64,000 nucleotides of DNA from Onchocerca volvulus. Its lineage: Eukaryota > Nematoda > Chromadorea > Rhabditida > Onchocercidae. The translations under genes and the position numbers were made by a program. The stretch is from contig HG738140.1 of assembly GCA_000499405.2 (NCBI GenBank), forward strand, positions 9,141,560 through 9,205,559. The letters run 5' to 3'. Below the pieces are notes generated by a model. It ran no database searches. It had not been told where the DNA came from and saw only the letters and a list, made by a program, of their open reading frames with translations. Positions within the stretch are counted from its first letter, which is position 1. Each line of letters starts with the position of its first letter. Positions 49,490 through 63,010 of this stretch are shown piece after piece.

Positions 49490-50230
49490 TATTGACGGAA
49501 ATCGTTTTGGTAAATGATTAAGACTGCTAACAGCTATTGCCTGAATCCTCAAATCCATAGAACTAACAACAAGACAAAAAGTATCATGGATACAACCAAT
49601 ATCAACTGAGAAAGATCGACTCACAAATGACGGCTACAAATTAGCAGAACGGTATTAATCAGGTAAACACAATCGGAAGAATTGATCAAAAAAGAAATAA
49701 ATAAATGAAATCTCTATTATAGTGAAAGGGAAAAATTATGGAAATCAAGGAGTCAATTGGAAAATCAGTAGACGAAAATAGAAAACATCCTATCTATATC
49801 CCAAGGCATAATCCCATGAATGAATTTTTCATACAACGAAAACATGAAGCATTGTCTCACGCTGAAATTGCATACACACTATATCGGAGATAAGACATCA
49901 GTTTTGAAAAAAGAACAGAAAATCATAAATCTGTAAGCAATGGACTTCTAATCTATTCAAATTATCCGTCTTGTCTAATCTTCCAGAATCTCGAGTGAAA
50001 CGCTCTAGAATTTTCGTTCAAGTTGAATTGGATATCTAAGTCCTCTCTCAATTAGAGGCATATTGGAGTAACAAAAAGAACGGTAGCATATGTTTCACGA
50101 CTCGTGGTCCGTAATTTCTTCAGGAATTTATTTCAGAAATATGAAAACTCACCAGTGCTATAGAAATAGAGGTCTTTGCAGCCTTTGAATGAGGCGACTC
50201 AAAAATCGAAGGACCAAATATTTCGCGGCT
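49490..50230 (+). mobile_element. BEL/Pao integrase-region remnant
   Basis: The plus strand, with several stops and shifts, reads LIDGNRFGK, then LTNDGYKLAER, LYYSEREKLW, and HPIYIPRHNPMNEFFIQRKH with EALSHAEIAYTLYRR. This matches the start of BEL/Pao integrase, where the His residues belong to the HHCC zinc-binding motif. It then decays through SSCIGYLSPL and SICFTTRGP, which resemble the beginning of the catalytic core. Orientation is opposite to the gag-RT remnant at 45430-47300, so it comes from a second insertion or an inversion. The region is not coding-competent. Confidence 0.7.
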
Positions 50231-50924
50231 GAAAAAAATAACGAATAAATTCGGTTTCAGAATAAATGATAACAGTCTATCACAATTATAACAAAAGAAT
50301 TAATGATTGGGTTTGATTGATATTAGGAACCTAAATCCATTGGTAGAATTAAGAGTAAATAAGAACATACGAATCCGCAAAATATTATTTGTCGAATGAG
50401 ATAAATATCTGGTAAATTAAGAGTGTTGAAACAGAGAGCGAAGGGAAGCGAAATTCCAAACGTAAAGTGAGTGCGGGACTCAGAAAAATAGTTAAGGGAT
50501 AGATAGAGAATCGGTTGAAGGGAAAGAGTGCTAAAATTTGGATGAAAAAGGAGGTTAACTTGATAAGGAGAATGGCAGGTCGAGACATATTAAACTTACC
50601 TAACTGCAAGTTTTAATTTTACTAAAAATCATGCTTTTTTAACTTTTTTTCCAAAGTTCACCAGAACACTTCTGGCTTTTCTTCTTGACCTTTCTATCCT
50701 TGAATGATCGCTACTGAACTATACTGTTACTCTTTTAATATGAACAGTCTCCCCACCGACTATCGTTATGGGCAGGTAAGTTAGGTAATAAAAAGTTGAA
50801 TGGATGGATTCTCATCTCAAACTTTTCATTACGTTTTTCTAGCTTATTTCCAAATCTTTTAACTTTTGCAGCAGTCTAACGTTTTGATATCATTACACAG
50901 ATCTATCGGTTTTTTAAAATTTTT
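50231..50924. other. Upstream of SPATA20-like gene
   Basis: No supported gene. It probably holds the promoter of the gene starting at 50925. Remnants of the retrotransposon may extend into its left part. Confidence 0.35.
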
Positions 50925-53900
50925 ATGTTGCAAGGCATACAGCGTATTTTTGCTGTTGCCGGCGTCACTTCAGCAGTTCAAGAAAAAGCCGTCGCCGCAT
51001 CATCTTGGAGACGAATTGTGTATGTTATTATATATTTAGGATAACTTCTTGTTTCAAATTTCCTTACAATTTTAAATAACAAATTATTTTAGATCGACGA
51101 CATCTTTGCTTATGGATAAGAATCATCTGACTACTGAAAAATCACCCTATCTGCTTCAGCATGCCAGTAATCCCGTCCACTGGTTAGCAGTTCTTTAATT
51201 TTTTCTCGATCATTTAATCTATTCTTTTTTCATCCTCTCTTTTTCAAAAATCCATCCTTTTCCAAAAAGTTGTTAAAGAGCACATGAGCGCCAAAGTTAC
51301 AGATATTTTTTGTAGGTATCCTTGGGGTAGAGAGGCTTTCGATAAAGCAAAAACGACAAATCGATTGATATTTTTGTCAAGTAAGATTGAATCTTTTTCA
51401 GAAATAATTTTTTAAATAATAAATTAAGTATTTAGGTCAGTCAAATGAGTCTGTCAATCATCAATACTTGAATTAAATCATCTTAAGTTTCATTAGAATT
51501 TTTTAATATGGAATTTAAATTTTTATAGACTCAAATTTTTTTTGTTTTTTCTTATACTAATCAGATTATAGTCGGCTATTCGACGTGTCACTGGTGTCAT
51601 GTAATGGCACATGAATCATTTGAAAATGAAGAAGTTGCGAGAATTCTAAACGAAAATTTTGTGAGCATAAAAGTAGATCGTGAAGAACGTCCTGATGTCG
51701 ATAAAGTTTACATGGCTTTTATGCAGGTTTCACTTTCATAATTACTAAAAATATTACTTTATACTAGTTTAATAACTGCAGGTTTCGCTTTCATAATATT
51801 TTTAGTATTAGGTTTTATTGTCATTTGAATTTTCGGTTTCGGGATTACTGTATTGTGGATTTATATCAGTCAAAATTTTTTTTATTTTTTATTTCACGAA
51901 CTTTTGATGTCGAAATTTTTTAATCAAACTTTGTTTTTAACGAAACTTTCCCATTAATTTCTCTTGTTCACACAAACGAAATCATCTTGCCTCTCTTTGT
52001 AGACATATAAAAACAAATAATCAAATAGTTGGATGGAATTTATATTTAAATGTTCCGCAAGACATTGTTTTTTTTTTTTTTTTTTTCAGACAATATCTGG
52101 TGGTGTTGGTGGTTGGCCATTAAGTATCTTTTTGACACCTAATTTAAAACCGATCAGTGGCGGTACGTACTTTCCACTTCATGACAGGAACGATCGACTA
52201 GGTTTCATAACGTTGCTGAAAATTATTGCAGAAAAGGTTTTTCATTTTATTTTAATTTTCTACGACATATCAACAGTCAAGTTTATTTGGATTTCATCAC
52301 TCATTATTTTAACTACAGTAAACATTCTGGATTCACATCTAGATATAGCTTCTCAGGTGAAATAATATTACATGTTAGTGGCGGACCAATGAGAAAGAAA
52401 TGACAGATGCAGCAGAATCGTTACTTAATTCGATGAGACATTCAATGAAACCGAAGCATGGAATGCTTCCATCATTTGAAAAAATCGAGAGGATGTGTTA
52501 TAATCATTTGAAGGATACATTTGATGTGCAATATAAGGGTTTTGGTCCTGCGCCTAAATTTCCCAATTGTGGTTAGTATTTATTTCTGAAGAACTAGAAC
52601 TGATCGAAAATCTGTTGACTTAATTATTTGATTTTGCATCGTAATGAATAAAACACAGAATGATATGTAAATTTTACTAAAACAAAACAAGTTATCATGT
52701 GGAAATTCTAAATTGGATGTATGATATAGAAAAATTAAAGAGAATCAACCTCGTAAAAGATTTCTGAATATATGTGTTTTGCAGTATATCTTGATTTTCT
52801 ACTTTGTTTCTACTGTACTCATGCAAATAACGACGCTGGCAGAAATGCATTACAGATGGTTGGTGAAACACTTACGGCAGTTGATCGAGGAGGAATTCAT
52901 GATCATATCGGAAAGGTATATTCTATTTTGATGGTATGAAATATGGCTAAATTTAAAATATTTGGACTCAATGCAGAAAATAAAATAAGAAGAAAAAGGG
53001 ATCGGAATTATTGGTTCAGTTGGAGTATCATTGATTCCTTTTTGCAGCAACATATATATTATTTTCTTAATTTTCTTTTTTATGATTATAATTGCAGGGT
53101 TTCCATCGTTATTCAGTAGACTCGAAGTGGCATGTGCCTCATTTCGAAAAGATGCTATATGACCAAGCTCAACTATTGGCAGTGTATGCAACTTATCATG
53201 CAATCACTGGTGAATTCATTGAAGTTATTGAAGATATTGTGAGCTATGTTGACAGTAATCTTACACATAAGGTATTCATTTTTATAATCACTAGTATTAA
53301 AAAGTTCAAACATATGTTTTGGAGATACAAGGGAAAGAAATACATTTTTGCCCAAAAAAAACATTGGAATAATTTGATTTTAGTGCGGTGGTTTCTACAG
53401 TGCTGAAGATGCGGATTCGTTGTCCAATTTCAGTTCAGTACAGAAATCCGAAGGAGCATATTATGTTTGGACAGAAAAAGAAATCGATGAGATACTCAGC
53501 GATAAACCAGTTAATGGAGTTCAAGGATTGACTTATGCTGAAATTTTTAAAACATATTATGACATTAAATCTAACGGGAACGTTCCGCAACATGAAGTAA
53601 GTTTTCAATTTTTTCTATCTTTTTTCTCTGCATTTAATTAGTTTTATTATATTTGTTTAATACATAAAATATATTAGATTTGCAACAAAAATAATGGAAA
53701 ACATAGTCAAATTATGTCCACGTTTTAAGATATTTCTGTTTCATCTTTTAATATCTTTGTTTTATCTTTCAATTTAAAACTCTTTCTTAATAAAGTGAAA
53801 TCTTTGATAATGAGAAATGCTGTCATGACATTATCATATTATCATTCTGAAATCTTGTGCTTTTTGTCATATAATTTTTACAAAGTTTTTATATATTTTG

Positions 53901-56240
53901 TATAATCTAAATTCCTCTGTTAATATTAATTTCTTATATAATCCACTCTTTTTCTTCAGATTGTTATAATTATGTGTTTAGTACAAATATACTTGTACTA
54001 AGCGCAACTGCATAAATAATATGAAAGTAGGCAGCCAATGAAAACAATGAAATTTGAATCTCAACAATATTTTAAACTTTTAAACATTTTTCTGATCAAT
54101 AATCTTATTGTAGGATCCACATAACGAATTGAAATCACAAAATGTATTAATGGTGAAAGATTTGCACAGTGTTTGTGCAACAAAGTATGCGCTCAGTGCG
54201 GATAAACTACGAGATGTGATCACCGAAGCAAAAGCTTCTCTTCGAGAAGCACAAAAAAAGAGACCGAGACCGCATCTTGATAACAAGGTAAGAATATTTG
54301 CTCGGTTTGTTTATATGTTGACTTTTTAATAAATTCATATTTAATGATAATGCGAAAGCTTTGTTAAATTTTTTAGATTATAACGTCCTGGAATGGACTG
54401 ATGATTAGTGGTTTAGCAAAAGCGGCTATTACTTTGCAAAATGCAAACTTGTTGCATCGTACTGAACGTGCTGTTGATTTTATAAAGAAACATTCCATGA
54501 TAGATAGTTACCTGTTACATGTTGCCTATGTCGACGCCGATGGGGAAATTGCCGAAAGGTGGGAAAATCGTTTATAAGTTCTGAATGTAATTCTAATTTA
54601 TTGTCCTGGTTCTGAGAAAACCAAGTTTGAGTTTTTCTTCTACGAAAGTTACAAGAATTGGACAATATCGAAGCATAGCGTGTATTTATGTAAGTTTTAA
54701 ATATAGTCAAAGAAAATAATGAATTGTTTTAATCTATAGGAACTAAAAGATCCAAATCAAGATCTAAGCAGTAGGTATTATATGAAATAGTTTGTTGCTT
54801 ACATCATTTGGAGAATTTGATGCACGGTCATTTGTTTATGTAGTTCCACCTTATCGGCAGTGCACTGAATAATTGGAATTAGTAATGCCGATGATTTCAT
54901 AATGTTGGTATATTTTTTTTTCATTTTTTAAATAAGAATTACAAGTCTATCGTCTAAATTTTTGATTCTCGTGAAATTTCAGTGATGCTCCAATTCAGGC
55001 GTATGCAGACGATTATGCATATTTGATACAAGGATTATTAGATTTATACGAAGCATCTTTTGATGAGCAGTTAATTAAACTAGCTTCTGATTTACAAAAA
55101 CAAATGGATTACCGATTTTGGGATACAGCGAAGAATAGTGGTTATTATCAGACAGTTGAAGATCCACATATTATCATCCGATTTATAAATGGTGAATTTT
55201 GGATTTCTTTTTTTTTTCTTTTTATTTAAATATATTTATAATGAAAGTAATTAATGGAGAAAACATTAATAATGATTACTTGCTCTTAAGCTCAAAATAT
55301 CGAGGAGTAAGATTTTGAAGTAAAATCGAATCTAAAACTATTGAATAGGATATTTTAAGCATAATTTAGTGAATTTAAGTTAAATCAGTTTTTATTATTT
55401 TTTATTTTTTAATTTAAATCAGTAAAAACAGTGGAGTAATAAAATCAGAATTGAAAAATTCAGACCAGGATGGAGCTGAGCCATCGATAAATTCGGTTGC
55501 ATCAATGAATTTGGTTAGGCTTTATGGTATCACTAATGATGAAACTTACAAGGAACGAGCACAAAAAATTTTTGAGAGTGCTGCAGAACTTTTGGACAAG
55601 TATCCTTTTATTCTTACAAAAATGATCAGTGCATTACAAAAGCATGTACATCCGATCAAAAAGGTACCGATACAAATTCAAATTTTGTTTTGAAGTTATA
55701 AATTTCATTTTTTATATTTTCCGCACTTCCAAAAACAAAAAAGGTCCTGAATTGAAAAATGTATTCAATTATAGATTATTGTGACTGGTTCTAGAAGTAA
55801 TGAAACAACCAAACAGATGCTGTCGCTTGTCTCGAAACGTTTTGATTGTCTAAGAATCTTAATATCCCTAGATCCTGAAAAAGGTAAGTACGAAAACTGA
55901 GATTTTAACTGACTCATAAGTGTTTTTATTTTTGTTGAGTCCTCCAAGATTATCAGGACTATCTTATTAGCTTATTCCTTGATATTTGTTGAATGTGCAA
56001 TTTTGGTGCAAGAAATTCATCATGCTACTATTAATGTCTGTCATATTACGAAATTAAATTACAAGATTTCCAGAAATCTTTTAATTTACAGATTCATGGT
56101 TGCAAAGTATAGACGATCATTTGAAACTGTTAGCAACGTCGACAGACAGTCCCACTGCTTACATATGTGAAAATTTCGAATGCTCGGCACCAGTCGTATC
56201 AGTAAAAGAATTGAAAGATAGATTAGATGTGATGAAATAA
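50925..56240 (+). CDS. SPATA20: SPATA20/DUF255 thioredoxin-fold protein
   Basis: Member of the widespread DUF255 (YyaL/SPATA20) family: an N-terminal thioredoxin-like domain fused to a six-hairpin (alpha/alpha-barrel) region; the biochemical role is not established. Fifteen exons close in phase to 761 aa: 50925-51019, 51093-51182, 51316-51380, 51572-51726, 52090-52236, 52379-52571, 52785-52915, 53098-53271, 53384-53596, 54114-54287, 54377-54558, 54983-55191, 55464-55663, 55775-55883 and 56092-56240. Hallmarks: [14 protein letters not shown], the redox motif CHWCH (residues 89-93), [25 protein letters not shown] with [44 protein letters not shown], and [15 protein letters not shown]. The first ~30 residues ([14 protein letters not shown]...WRR) are Arg/Lys-containing with no acids early on and could target mitochondria; this is inference. 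No damage was seen. Confidence 0.96.
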
Positions 56241-58385
56241 TTCCATTTTAATGGATAACCATTCTCGTTATTCTCTTTATTTACTAAGCTTTTTTTTTTT
56301 TTTTTTTAAATATATTTGCAATGCTTGTATTACATGTATTTTTTATTTACTACTGATAGGAATATGGCTTTTGAATTCAAAAATTCATTGGCTTTTACCG
56401 TCATTTTAACTTTTTAAATGTAAATTTATATCTTACTAATTGGGATAAGCGAAAATTGATTCTACAAGGTAATTGTTTGAAGAAAAAACAAAATAATTTT
56501 CCTTGTTTTTTTTTTTTTTTTTTTTTTATTGCAGATGAATTAAACTGTTTTATAGTTTTTGTTGCAAAATTTATTAATGGAATCAAATTTTGGGCGCATT
56601 TTGTCAATCTTTATCTATAACAATGATTTTAATTTTTTTTATTTTATTTTATTTATAAAAAGTGGTATTCAGTGATTCAGTTTGATAAATACTGGAACTT
56701 ATTAGGTGCAATAATAAGCTTCATTTCGCATTCCTGGAGCTATTTTGCATTTAGCGAAGGGTTCATTCTCTGAGTTTGGAAGGATGTTGAATTAATAAGA
56801 CACTGGTTAATTGAACATTTTTACCCATTAGTATTAGATAATTCAGTTATATCCCAAGTCATGATCAATATTATTAGTGGTTTGATAATTGTCTTACTAT
56901 AGTGATTTACCACTGGGAAACAAATCTTATATAATCATATCATTTCTATTTCTTATCGCTTTAGTTTTTTCGAAGAGAGAATAAAACAAGAGTTGTTTTG
57001 CGATTACAAAGCCATAAAATCAAATCAAACCACCCAGCTAGTTCGAGGCACATTTCGGGAAAAGGAACATTTAAGTTGAAGTCTGAAGTGGATGTTTTTG
57101 ATGACGTAAACCAAAATGTTCATAGCTATTCATTTTTTACAAATTTCATAGATCTCCTTTCGACAAGTTCACTTTTCAATACACAGATGATGATACTGCC
57201 CAACAAGAACGCTATACATTTCAACCCCACTACAGCAGTAGCATCAGCAGGAGCTGTTAAACTGATGGCTTTGTTGCTGCAAATTCGTTTGTTTTCGTAG
57301 TTTCGTTTTCTAACTGAATGTATTTCTAATGAAATACCTTTCGGGAATTGTACGGTTTTTTAGAAATACACAATGTATAAATATTCTAATCCATTTTAAA
57401 CAGTTGTATTTTCTCAGTAAAAAGGAAATATTATGACCTTATATTTAGAGTCTATCATTTTATTCCAATTAAAAAGGCACTTGTTGAATGATGAAATGAC
57501 TCTCGTATGTAAGTGAATATCAAAAAATGCTTACCAAAGAGCTTATCTTTAGTCCTAATAAAATTATTGCAATAAATTTCGGATTTTCGTAAACACCGTC
57601 TAAATAAATATCTGGGGATTTTTCAATATTATAAACCGCTATACAGAAAAGATTTTCCAAGTTAATTGATATGATTATCTATTGATTGATATGATTGTCT
57701 ACGATATGACTGTGTTTACCCCCTTTGATTTACTTCAGTGCAAAAAAATTGTTTTCTGAAATTTATCTCGTTAAAAGAAACAAGCAAATTCAAAATGGAC
57801 TTGCAAGGTACTGGTGATTGCAATATGAGTTTTGGCCTTTTGTATGATCGATTTCACAAATATTTGTTTGGACTAAGTTATCCGGCCATGCGGAGCGTGG
57901 CTGATCCAGCTAGTCTATATAAATAAAAATGTAAACGTTTGTTCAAAGTTTTAAATCTCTGGAAGTTCTTGTAGATTGCTTTTGATTTTTTGAAAAAATG
58001 TTGCGTTCGAATACATGCATGTCTGTATATACTTTTTATGTACACGCGTTGCTATCGCTCAGTTTGATTAAATGGGAAATATTCGGGAAAAAAACTAAAA
58101 ACTTTCTTGAACTGTAATTTGGATCACAACCTGATTGAATTGGTTATTGCTTCTTCTTGCTATTGTGACTCGGCTAGGTCAACAATAGGTGTCGGAAAAG
58201 TCTTCTATACTTTGTGTGACAGAGATGAATCCTGTTAAAGAAGTTGATGGAAGAATAAATTTTCATGACGAATAATTATCAGGGAACATTCAGATCCCTG
58301 AATTGATCCCTGAATTATTTTTTCCTTCGTCACTTGTATGAATACTGCTCAACTGAATTGTCAGATTGTTGCTACTGCTATTTGG
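56241..58385. other. Intergenic with two unassigned open frames
   Basis: Poly-T/A runs occur at 56290-56307 and 56508-56527. A plus-strand frame at 56998-57300 (100 codons, no ATG at its start) and one at 57798-57926 (MDLQGTGDCNMSFGLLYDRF...) match no family; the second is preceded by a cttcag and could be a terminal exon. The segment near 58285-58315 has gatccctgaatt repeated. Confidence 0.3.
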
Positions 58386-59745
58386 TCTTGAACTCCGAAC
58401 TAAAAACTTCGAATTTAACCTTGAACTCGGATTCCAAATCCTGTTCTTTTAAATCATTTCTGAGCTTCTCTCCCTTACCCGATCTCCATCATGTCACCTC
58501 TAAATTGTTAGCCTCACTTTGTTTATCTGTGAAATGGAGCATTTTGGCGGTAAACATGTTTATCCTTTTGATGTAAACATATTTATCATCTTTTTGAAAC
58601 TCTATTTGACCTTTAGCACTCCTTGTTTACAATAACTGTCGTGACGCTATTTGACATCTCTCGGCTTTCGTTGCAAAAAAGAAAGAAAAGAGAAAGCTAA
58701 CGTTTCTAATATATTTAATTTCACAATGCTTGTGTGTATACAAAATTTTTTGTTATTCTATTATCTGTGTAGATATAGAGGTTTAGTTTGTCGACTCTAG
58801 AACACATAACATATAATTGTCAATGTGAGAACTAATCCGTGTCTAGATCTAAACTGCAATGCTAAAGATTAGCCCTGAGCTTTGTTGATGGTGATTGCAA
58901 ATGCCAATCGAATTGGGAACTGCAATCTCTTAAACTGAAATGGCATATCCATTCGAATCATAAGATTGCAAAAAATAAGATATCTTCAGCTTTGAAAGAT
59001 CCTGTCAAGATTGTTGCTTCTACGACGTTGCTGATTAATTTTTTTTATTACAAGCCGTGTACTGTTGCAAAGTTTTTGCTGGTTGAGATTTCGCAAAATG
59101 ATAATTGGCATGCCGATTTTCCTTTGCAGTACATGCGGTTTCATCCCTGGCAGATCGAGTGAATTCAAAAATTCTGTTGGATAATTAACCGCTTCATCTG
59201 CTTCTACAACCGTATTGACGGACTTTTATGTGAATTCCTCGCATTTGAAGTTAGACTGAGTAATATTGTTAAGATCGGAGACGTCTTTGTCCTTGACCAC
59301 AAGAAGAGCTCGTTCACTCAACCAATCGGATTCTTACAATTGGTTTGAATTTTGAGAAATATTTTTTCAAGCAATTCTTTTGACGTCACTAATTTGCAAA
59401 AGTTATGAGGCAATGAAATTCGTCCTAAGGTTACATCAACTGGCAATATTTCCGTTCCCATTTTCTAGCAGTTAATGTGAGAATATCTCAGCTCATCGAT
59501 CGTTTCGCAGTTGGACACGCATGTTTGTAGTTAATTTTAGTGTCTTCAGGGTGTCGCCACAGAATAGAAATTGTTTGTAACTGATGAACTTGAACTCCTG
59601 CTACCGCCGAACTGTGTGACTAAAATTGACTCAAACTCCGAATTCCTGACCTTTTAAATCCTTCGAGGCTCCTTCACCTCTAGCATGTCGCCTTATGATT
59701 GATTGACCTCACACTTTATTGCAGAAAGTAGACGTATTCATTAGA
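58386..59745. repeat. Direct repeats bordering the Helitron remnant
   Basis: 58386-58530 and 59583-59745 are diverged direct copies sharing cttgaactc, actaaaa, ctccgaattcc-like sequence, ccttttaaatc, catgtcnccttna and gcctcac(a)ctttnttg. They lie on either side of the helicase remnant. They may be duplicated flanks or terminal parts of a non-autonomous element. Confidence 0.5.
58750..59590 (-). mobile_element. Decayed Helitron-type (PIF1-like) helicase
   Basis: The minus strand, in several broken frames, reads CGDTLKTLKLTTNMRV (about 59565-59515), SLPHNFCKLVTSKELLEKIF (about 59430-59370), ALLVVKDKDVSDLNNITQ (about 59310-59260), EAVNYPTEFLNSLDLPGMKP (about 59200-59140) with VLQRKIGMPIIILRNLNQ and KLCNSTRLV, and finally DMPFQFKRLQFPIRLAFAIT and INKAQG before a stop (about 58950-58875). 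These are the C-terminal motifs of the PIF1-family helicase of eukaryotic Helitrons, rolling-circle transposons. The Rep part and the N-terminal helicase motifs are absent. Stops and frameshifts make it inactive. Confidence 0.82.
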
Positions 59746-61166
59746 TTCAGTTCGCTTGTTTATTTTTACCTGTCACAGTTGTAACAGATACAAAAAATAG
59801 GCATGTCTACATAGAAACACGCGTCAGTTCGAATACAACGTTTGTCAGAATTTTAAAGCAATGGATAGGAATTTGTAATATTGTGTGAAAAACCACAACG
59901 AACACTTACATTTTTATTTATATAGATGAAAGATGGATGAAAATAATAAGGATTATAACTTTGAACAAGTAAAGAAATAAATGAAAATATGATACTAACT
60001 CACTTTCAAAAATGAACACTTAAAGGATGGATTTCAGATATACATTCCAATTGTTCCATATCTTTGAACCATTTCAGTAATCGCAGGAAAGTATATCATG
60101 CAAAGTGGACAACGCAAAGATTAAGATAAGAAAAACAGTTGAAGAAATAGACAACAAATGGAAGTAGAAATTGATGAAGTCGGATGTCCTCGAAAATTAC
60201 CCATCAGTGCGTAAGTGTTTTAGTTAAACTTTTAAAGTTTTTGAAAAATCTTAAAATTCTTCATATTCATTCATCCGGAAATCAAAAAAAAAAAAAAAAA
60301 CGCTCATTCTGAAACAATGGAATTTTTAGCGCTTCTACAGCATTACACTTTTAATCATTACACTATCTTGTAATCTTAAATGTTTTAGAATAAAGTAGTT
60401 TTATAGCTCAAAAAGAACAGTATGTGGAAAATATTTTCAAATTCTAATAATCGAAGCACTTCCACTCCTCTATTCAAACACAAAGAGTCAAAAAATTCTT
60501 GGATGGTCTGATAATATGTCTAATGTTCAGTTTTCCGCCAAAAATAGTGCAATAATATGTGTAGCTTCATTTTATTTGGATAGAGCAAAACTTATCAAAT
60601 ATTACAAGTTGAAAGGAAGACAGTGCATTTATTTGTTATTTTTTTTTTTTATAATTTAAATATTTTTAATAATTTATCCAAAGAAAAAAAATATCTGTAA
60701 AGTAAAACTTCTTCGGAGCCAATCATAATTTCTGCTTATACTTATTATTTTACCATTATTTTCGCTCAAATTAATAAATTAACTTTTTTTTTATATAATT
60801 TATATAATCATATCCTTAACCATTTCTAACTCTAATGACGAAATTCGTTTTGTTAATTTAAGAGTCTGTTAATTCTTGTTTATCAGTAAGTGTGACCCTT
60901 ACATTTGATTTTTTCTTTCTGACTAAAACTCATAAAAACTGAAGAATTTGGAAATCATTATAAAACAACTCCAAAATTATGGTTTTCCAGATTTTTTTCG
61001 TACATGGGACAGAAGTTCCAAAGTTCTTCCTCTCTATTTTCATTTACAATTATTTTTCTACTATGGATTGAGCAATCTGTCTAGTTGATCAGTCCAATAG
61101 CCTGTTCATTTATTAAATTTCATATTTAATTACTCGAAACATTAAAAAATCGCCAATTCCAGAGCT
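59746..61166. other. Intergenic
   Basis: No gene supported. 59795-59850 (gcatgtct, acacgcgt, gttcgaataca) shares short words with 57990-58050 on the other side of the Helitron remnant. Poly-A/T tracts occur at 60283-60300 and 60640-60650. Confidence 0.35.
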
Positions 61167-61512
61167 ATGCAAACGGGTGAAATAATCACATACATGCTGG
61201 GTTTATTCGCCATCATTCTAATCATTTCCATAATGCTTTACTATCGATACTGCAAAAAAAGTAGGTGTATTGAAATGTTGAAATCCAAATTATTTTTATG
61301 ACAAATTAATGTAATTACATACAACAAGAGAAGATATTAACTCGATATTAATTCATTTAGCTTTTCCATGTCACTAAAAATTCTTTAATTTGAAAAATGA
61401 ATCATGTACAGAATCTTTGGAATTTGAACCATTCATCCAAATTGATCTCATCAAAATTATGCAACATATACGAGATCTGGACTCATTTAAAAATGGGAGA
61501 TACCAATGCTAG
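61167..61512 (+). CDS. Possible 64-aa single-pass membrane protein
   Basis: Two exons, 61167-61260 and 61412-61512, join in phase across a canonical intron (aaa|gtaggt ... tgtacag). The product starts MQTGEIITYMLGLFAIILII, with a clear membrane helix at about 8-26 followed by YYRYCKKK, so a short extracellular or lumenal N-terminus and a cytoplasmic tail (LEFEPFIQIDLIKIMQHIRD, ending YQC) are likely. No family was recognised. Support is the phase-matched splicing, the typical membrane segment with positive residues on one side, and an ATG just inside an exon-like context. It could still be chance or a 5' part of something larger. Confidence 0.45.
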
Positions 61513-63010
61513 AAGTTCTCTACTAATATTGTAGGCCTAGCAAACAATACTACTCACTACTCTATGATTACCTTTAACCAAAATTTTGGGATCTATAAAC
61601 CCATTCTTCAGCACAATTTTATGCATATACTATCAATAATAAAATATGAAACTACGACTGGAAGTTTAGAAACAAAAAAATTATACCATTATAAATCCTC
61701 AGAAAATTTAAAAAAAAAAAAAAATCAGAAAATATGATCTCTCTTACCAAAAAATTGCAACGCCTATTTCAGATTTCCCCGATTTGAATCCTGAGAAGAG
61801 AACTCTACCTTTCTTAATTATCTCGACTATTTTAATTAGTTATGATTTGCATAATCTCTCAACTTCTGAATCCTTCTTAAAATTTTAGAACGAAGCTTCC
61901 ATGAATAAAAGCCTGGATGAATAATGAATAAGGATCCTGGACTATTTATTGCTCCATTTGAAAATATTCTTAGACATTAAAAGTGATAAATTGTTTATCA
62001 AAATTATGTTACAAATATCTACATATTACCTGACTGTAAAAGCGAATTGTTTTGGGAGAATATACATTAAGCTAAGAAAATATCTCCACAAAACTGTAAA
62101 AAAATCTTTTAGAACCACAAAAAAACATCCAAATTTAAGAAATGCCGATTTTCTCAATCAATACCCACTGTAGTACTTCTAAAACCGAAACGACTAGAAA
62201 TTCAAACTTTTTTTTGTGCATTCTACATAATATCAGAATTCCGAAAACAATATTTTAATTTCATCTTTCTAAAATTAAAATTCTTTATCCCAGATTCTTT
62301 TCCTCCTAACCATTTATAAAGCTAGTGAAAATGGATAATTTGCAATTATATGTAATAAATCACAACATCTGAAAAATATGAAAATAGTCAGAGAATAAAT
62401 TTTCGCGCCTAATATATTGCATAACAAATAAATAAATTAGGCAGTGCAAGCAACGCCACAGATCTCGATTTAACGGTAAAAAATGGTGTCTACATGAGAA
62501 TTTAAATTAATCAAAATTGGTAATTTTTTTCTTTCGAAATTTACTACCTAAATTATTTGGAATGAATTCAGAAAATATGGTAAGGTAAATGAACTATAAA
62601 CTCTCAACTATAAATTTCGAGATACATAAATAGTGATACATAAAAACAAGGCTAAACACATACAAATGATAAATGTCAATTATATGCAAGAAATCGCAAG
62701 CAATACTAAATAAGGCATGTAAATTATGCTACTTGCATTTTCGCAGTAAATAAAAAAAAAAATCTAGCGATTAGTGGAATGAAACAGCAATATATAAGCT
62801 TGCTCAACATCAAATAATTTACATCATAAAAAAAAAGAAAGAAAGAAAAAGTAGAAATAGATCAAACGTACAATGAAAACGGAATCTCGATAATGAAAAC
62901 ATTACTGAAAAATCTGCAAATAAAATACATATGTGTTTCGCAATTCCCGCAAAATTCTTGTGTTAATAATTCCAAAAAAAGAGTTACAATGAATGGTAAG
63001 CTACTATTCA
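61513..63010. other. Intergenic
   Basis: AT-rich, with homopolymers (61710-61724, 62752-62762) and a gaaa-rich run near 62830-62851. No coding frame with family support; the open frame at 61949-62173 looks like chance. Confidence 0.4.
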
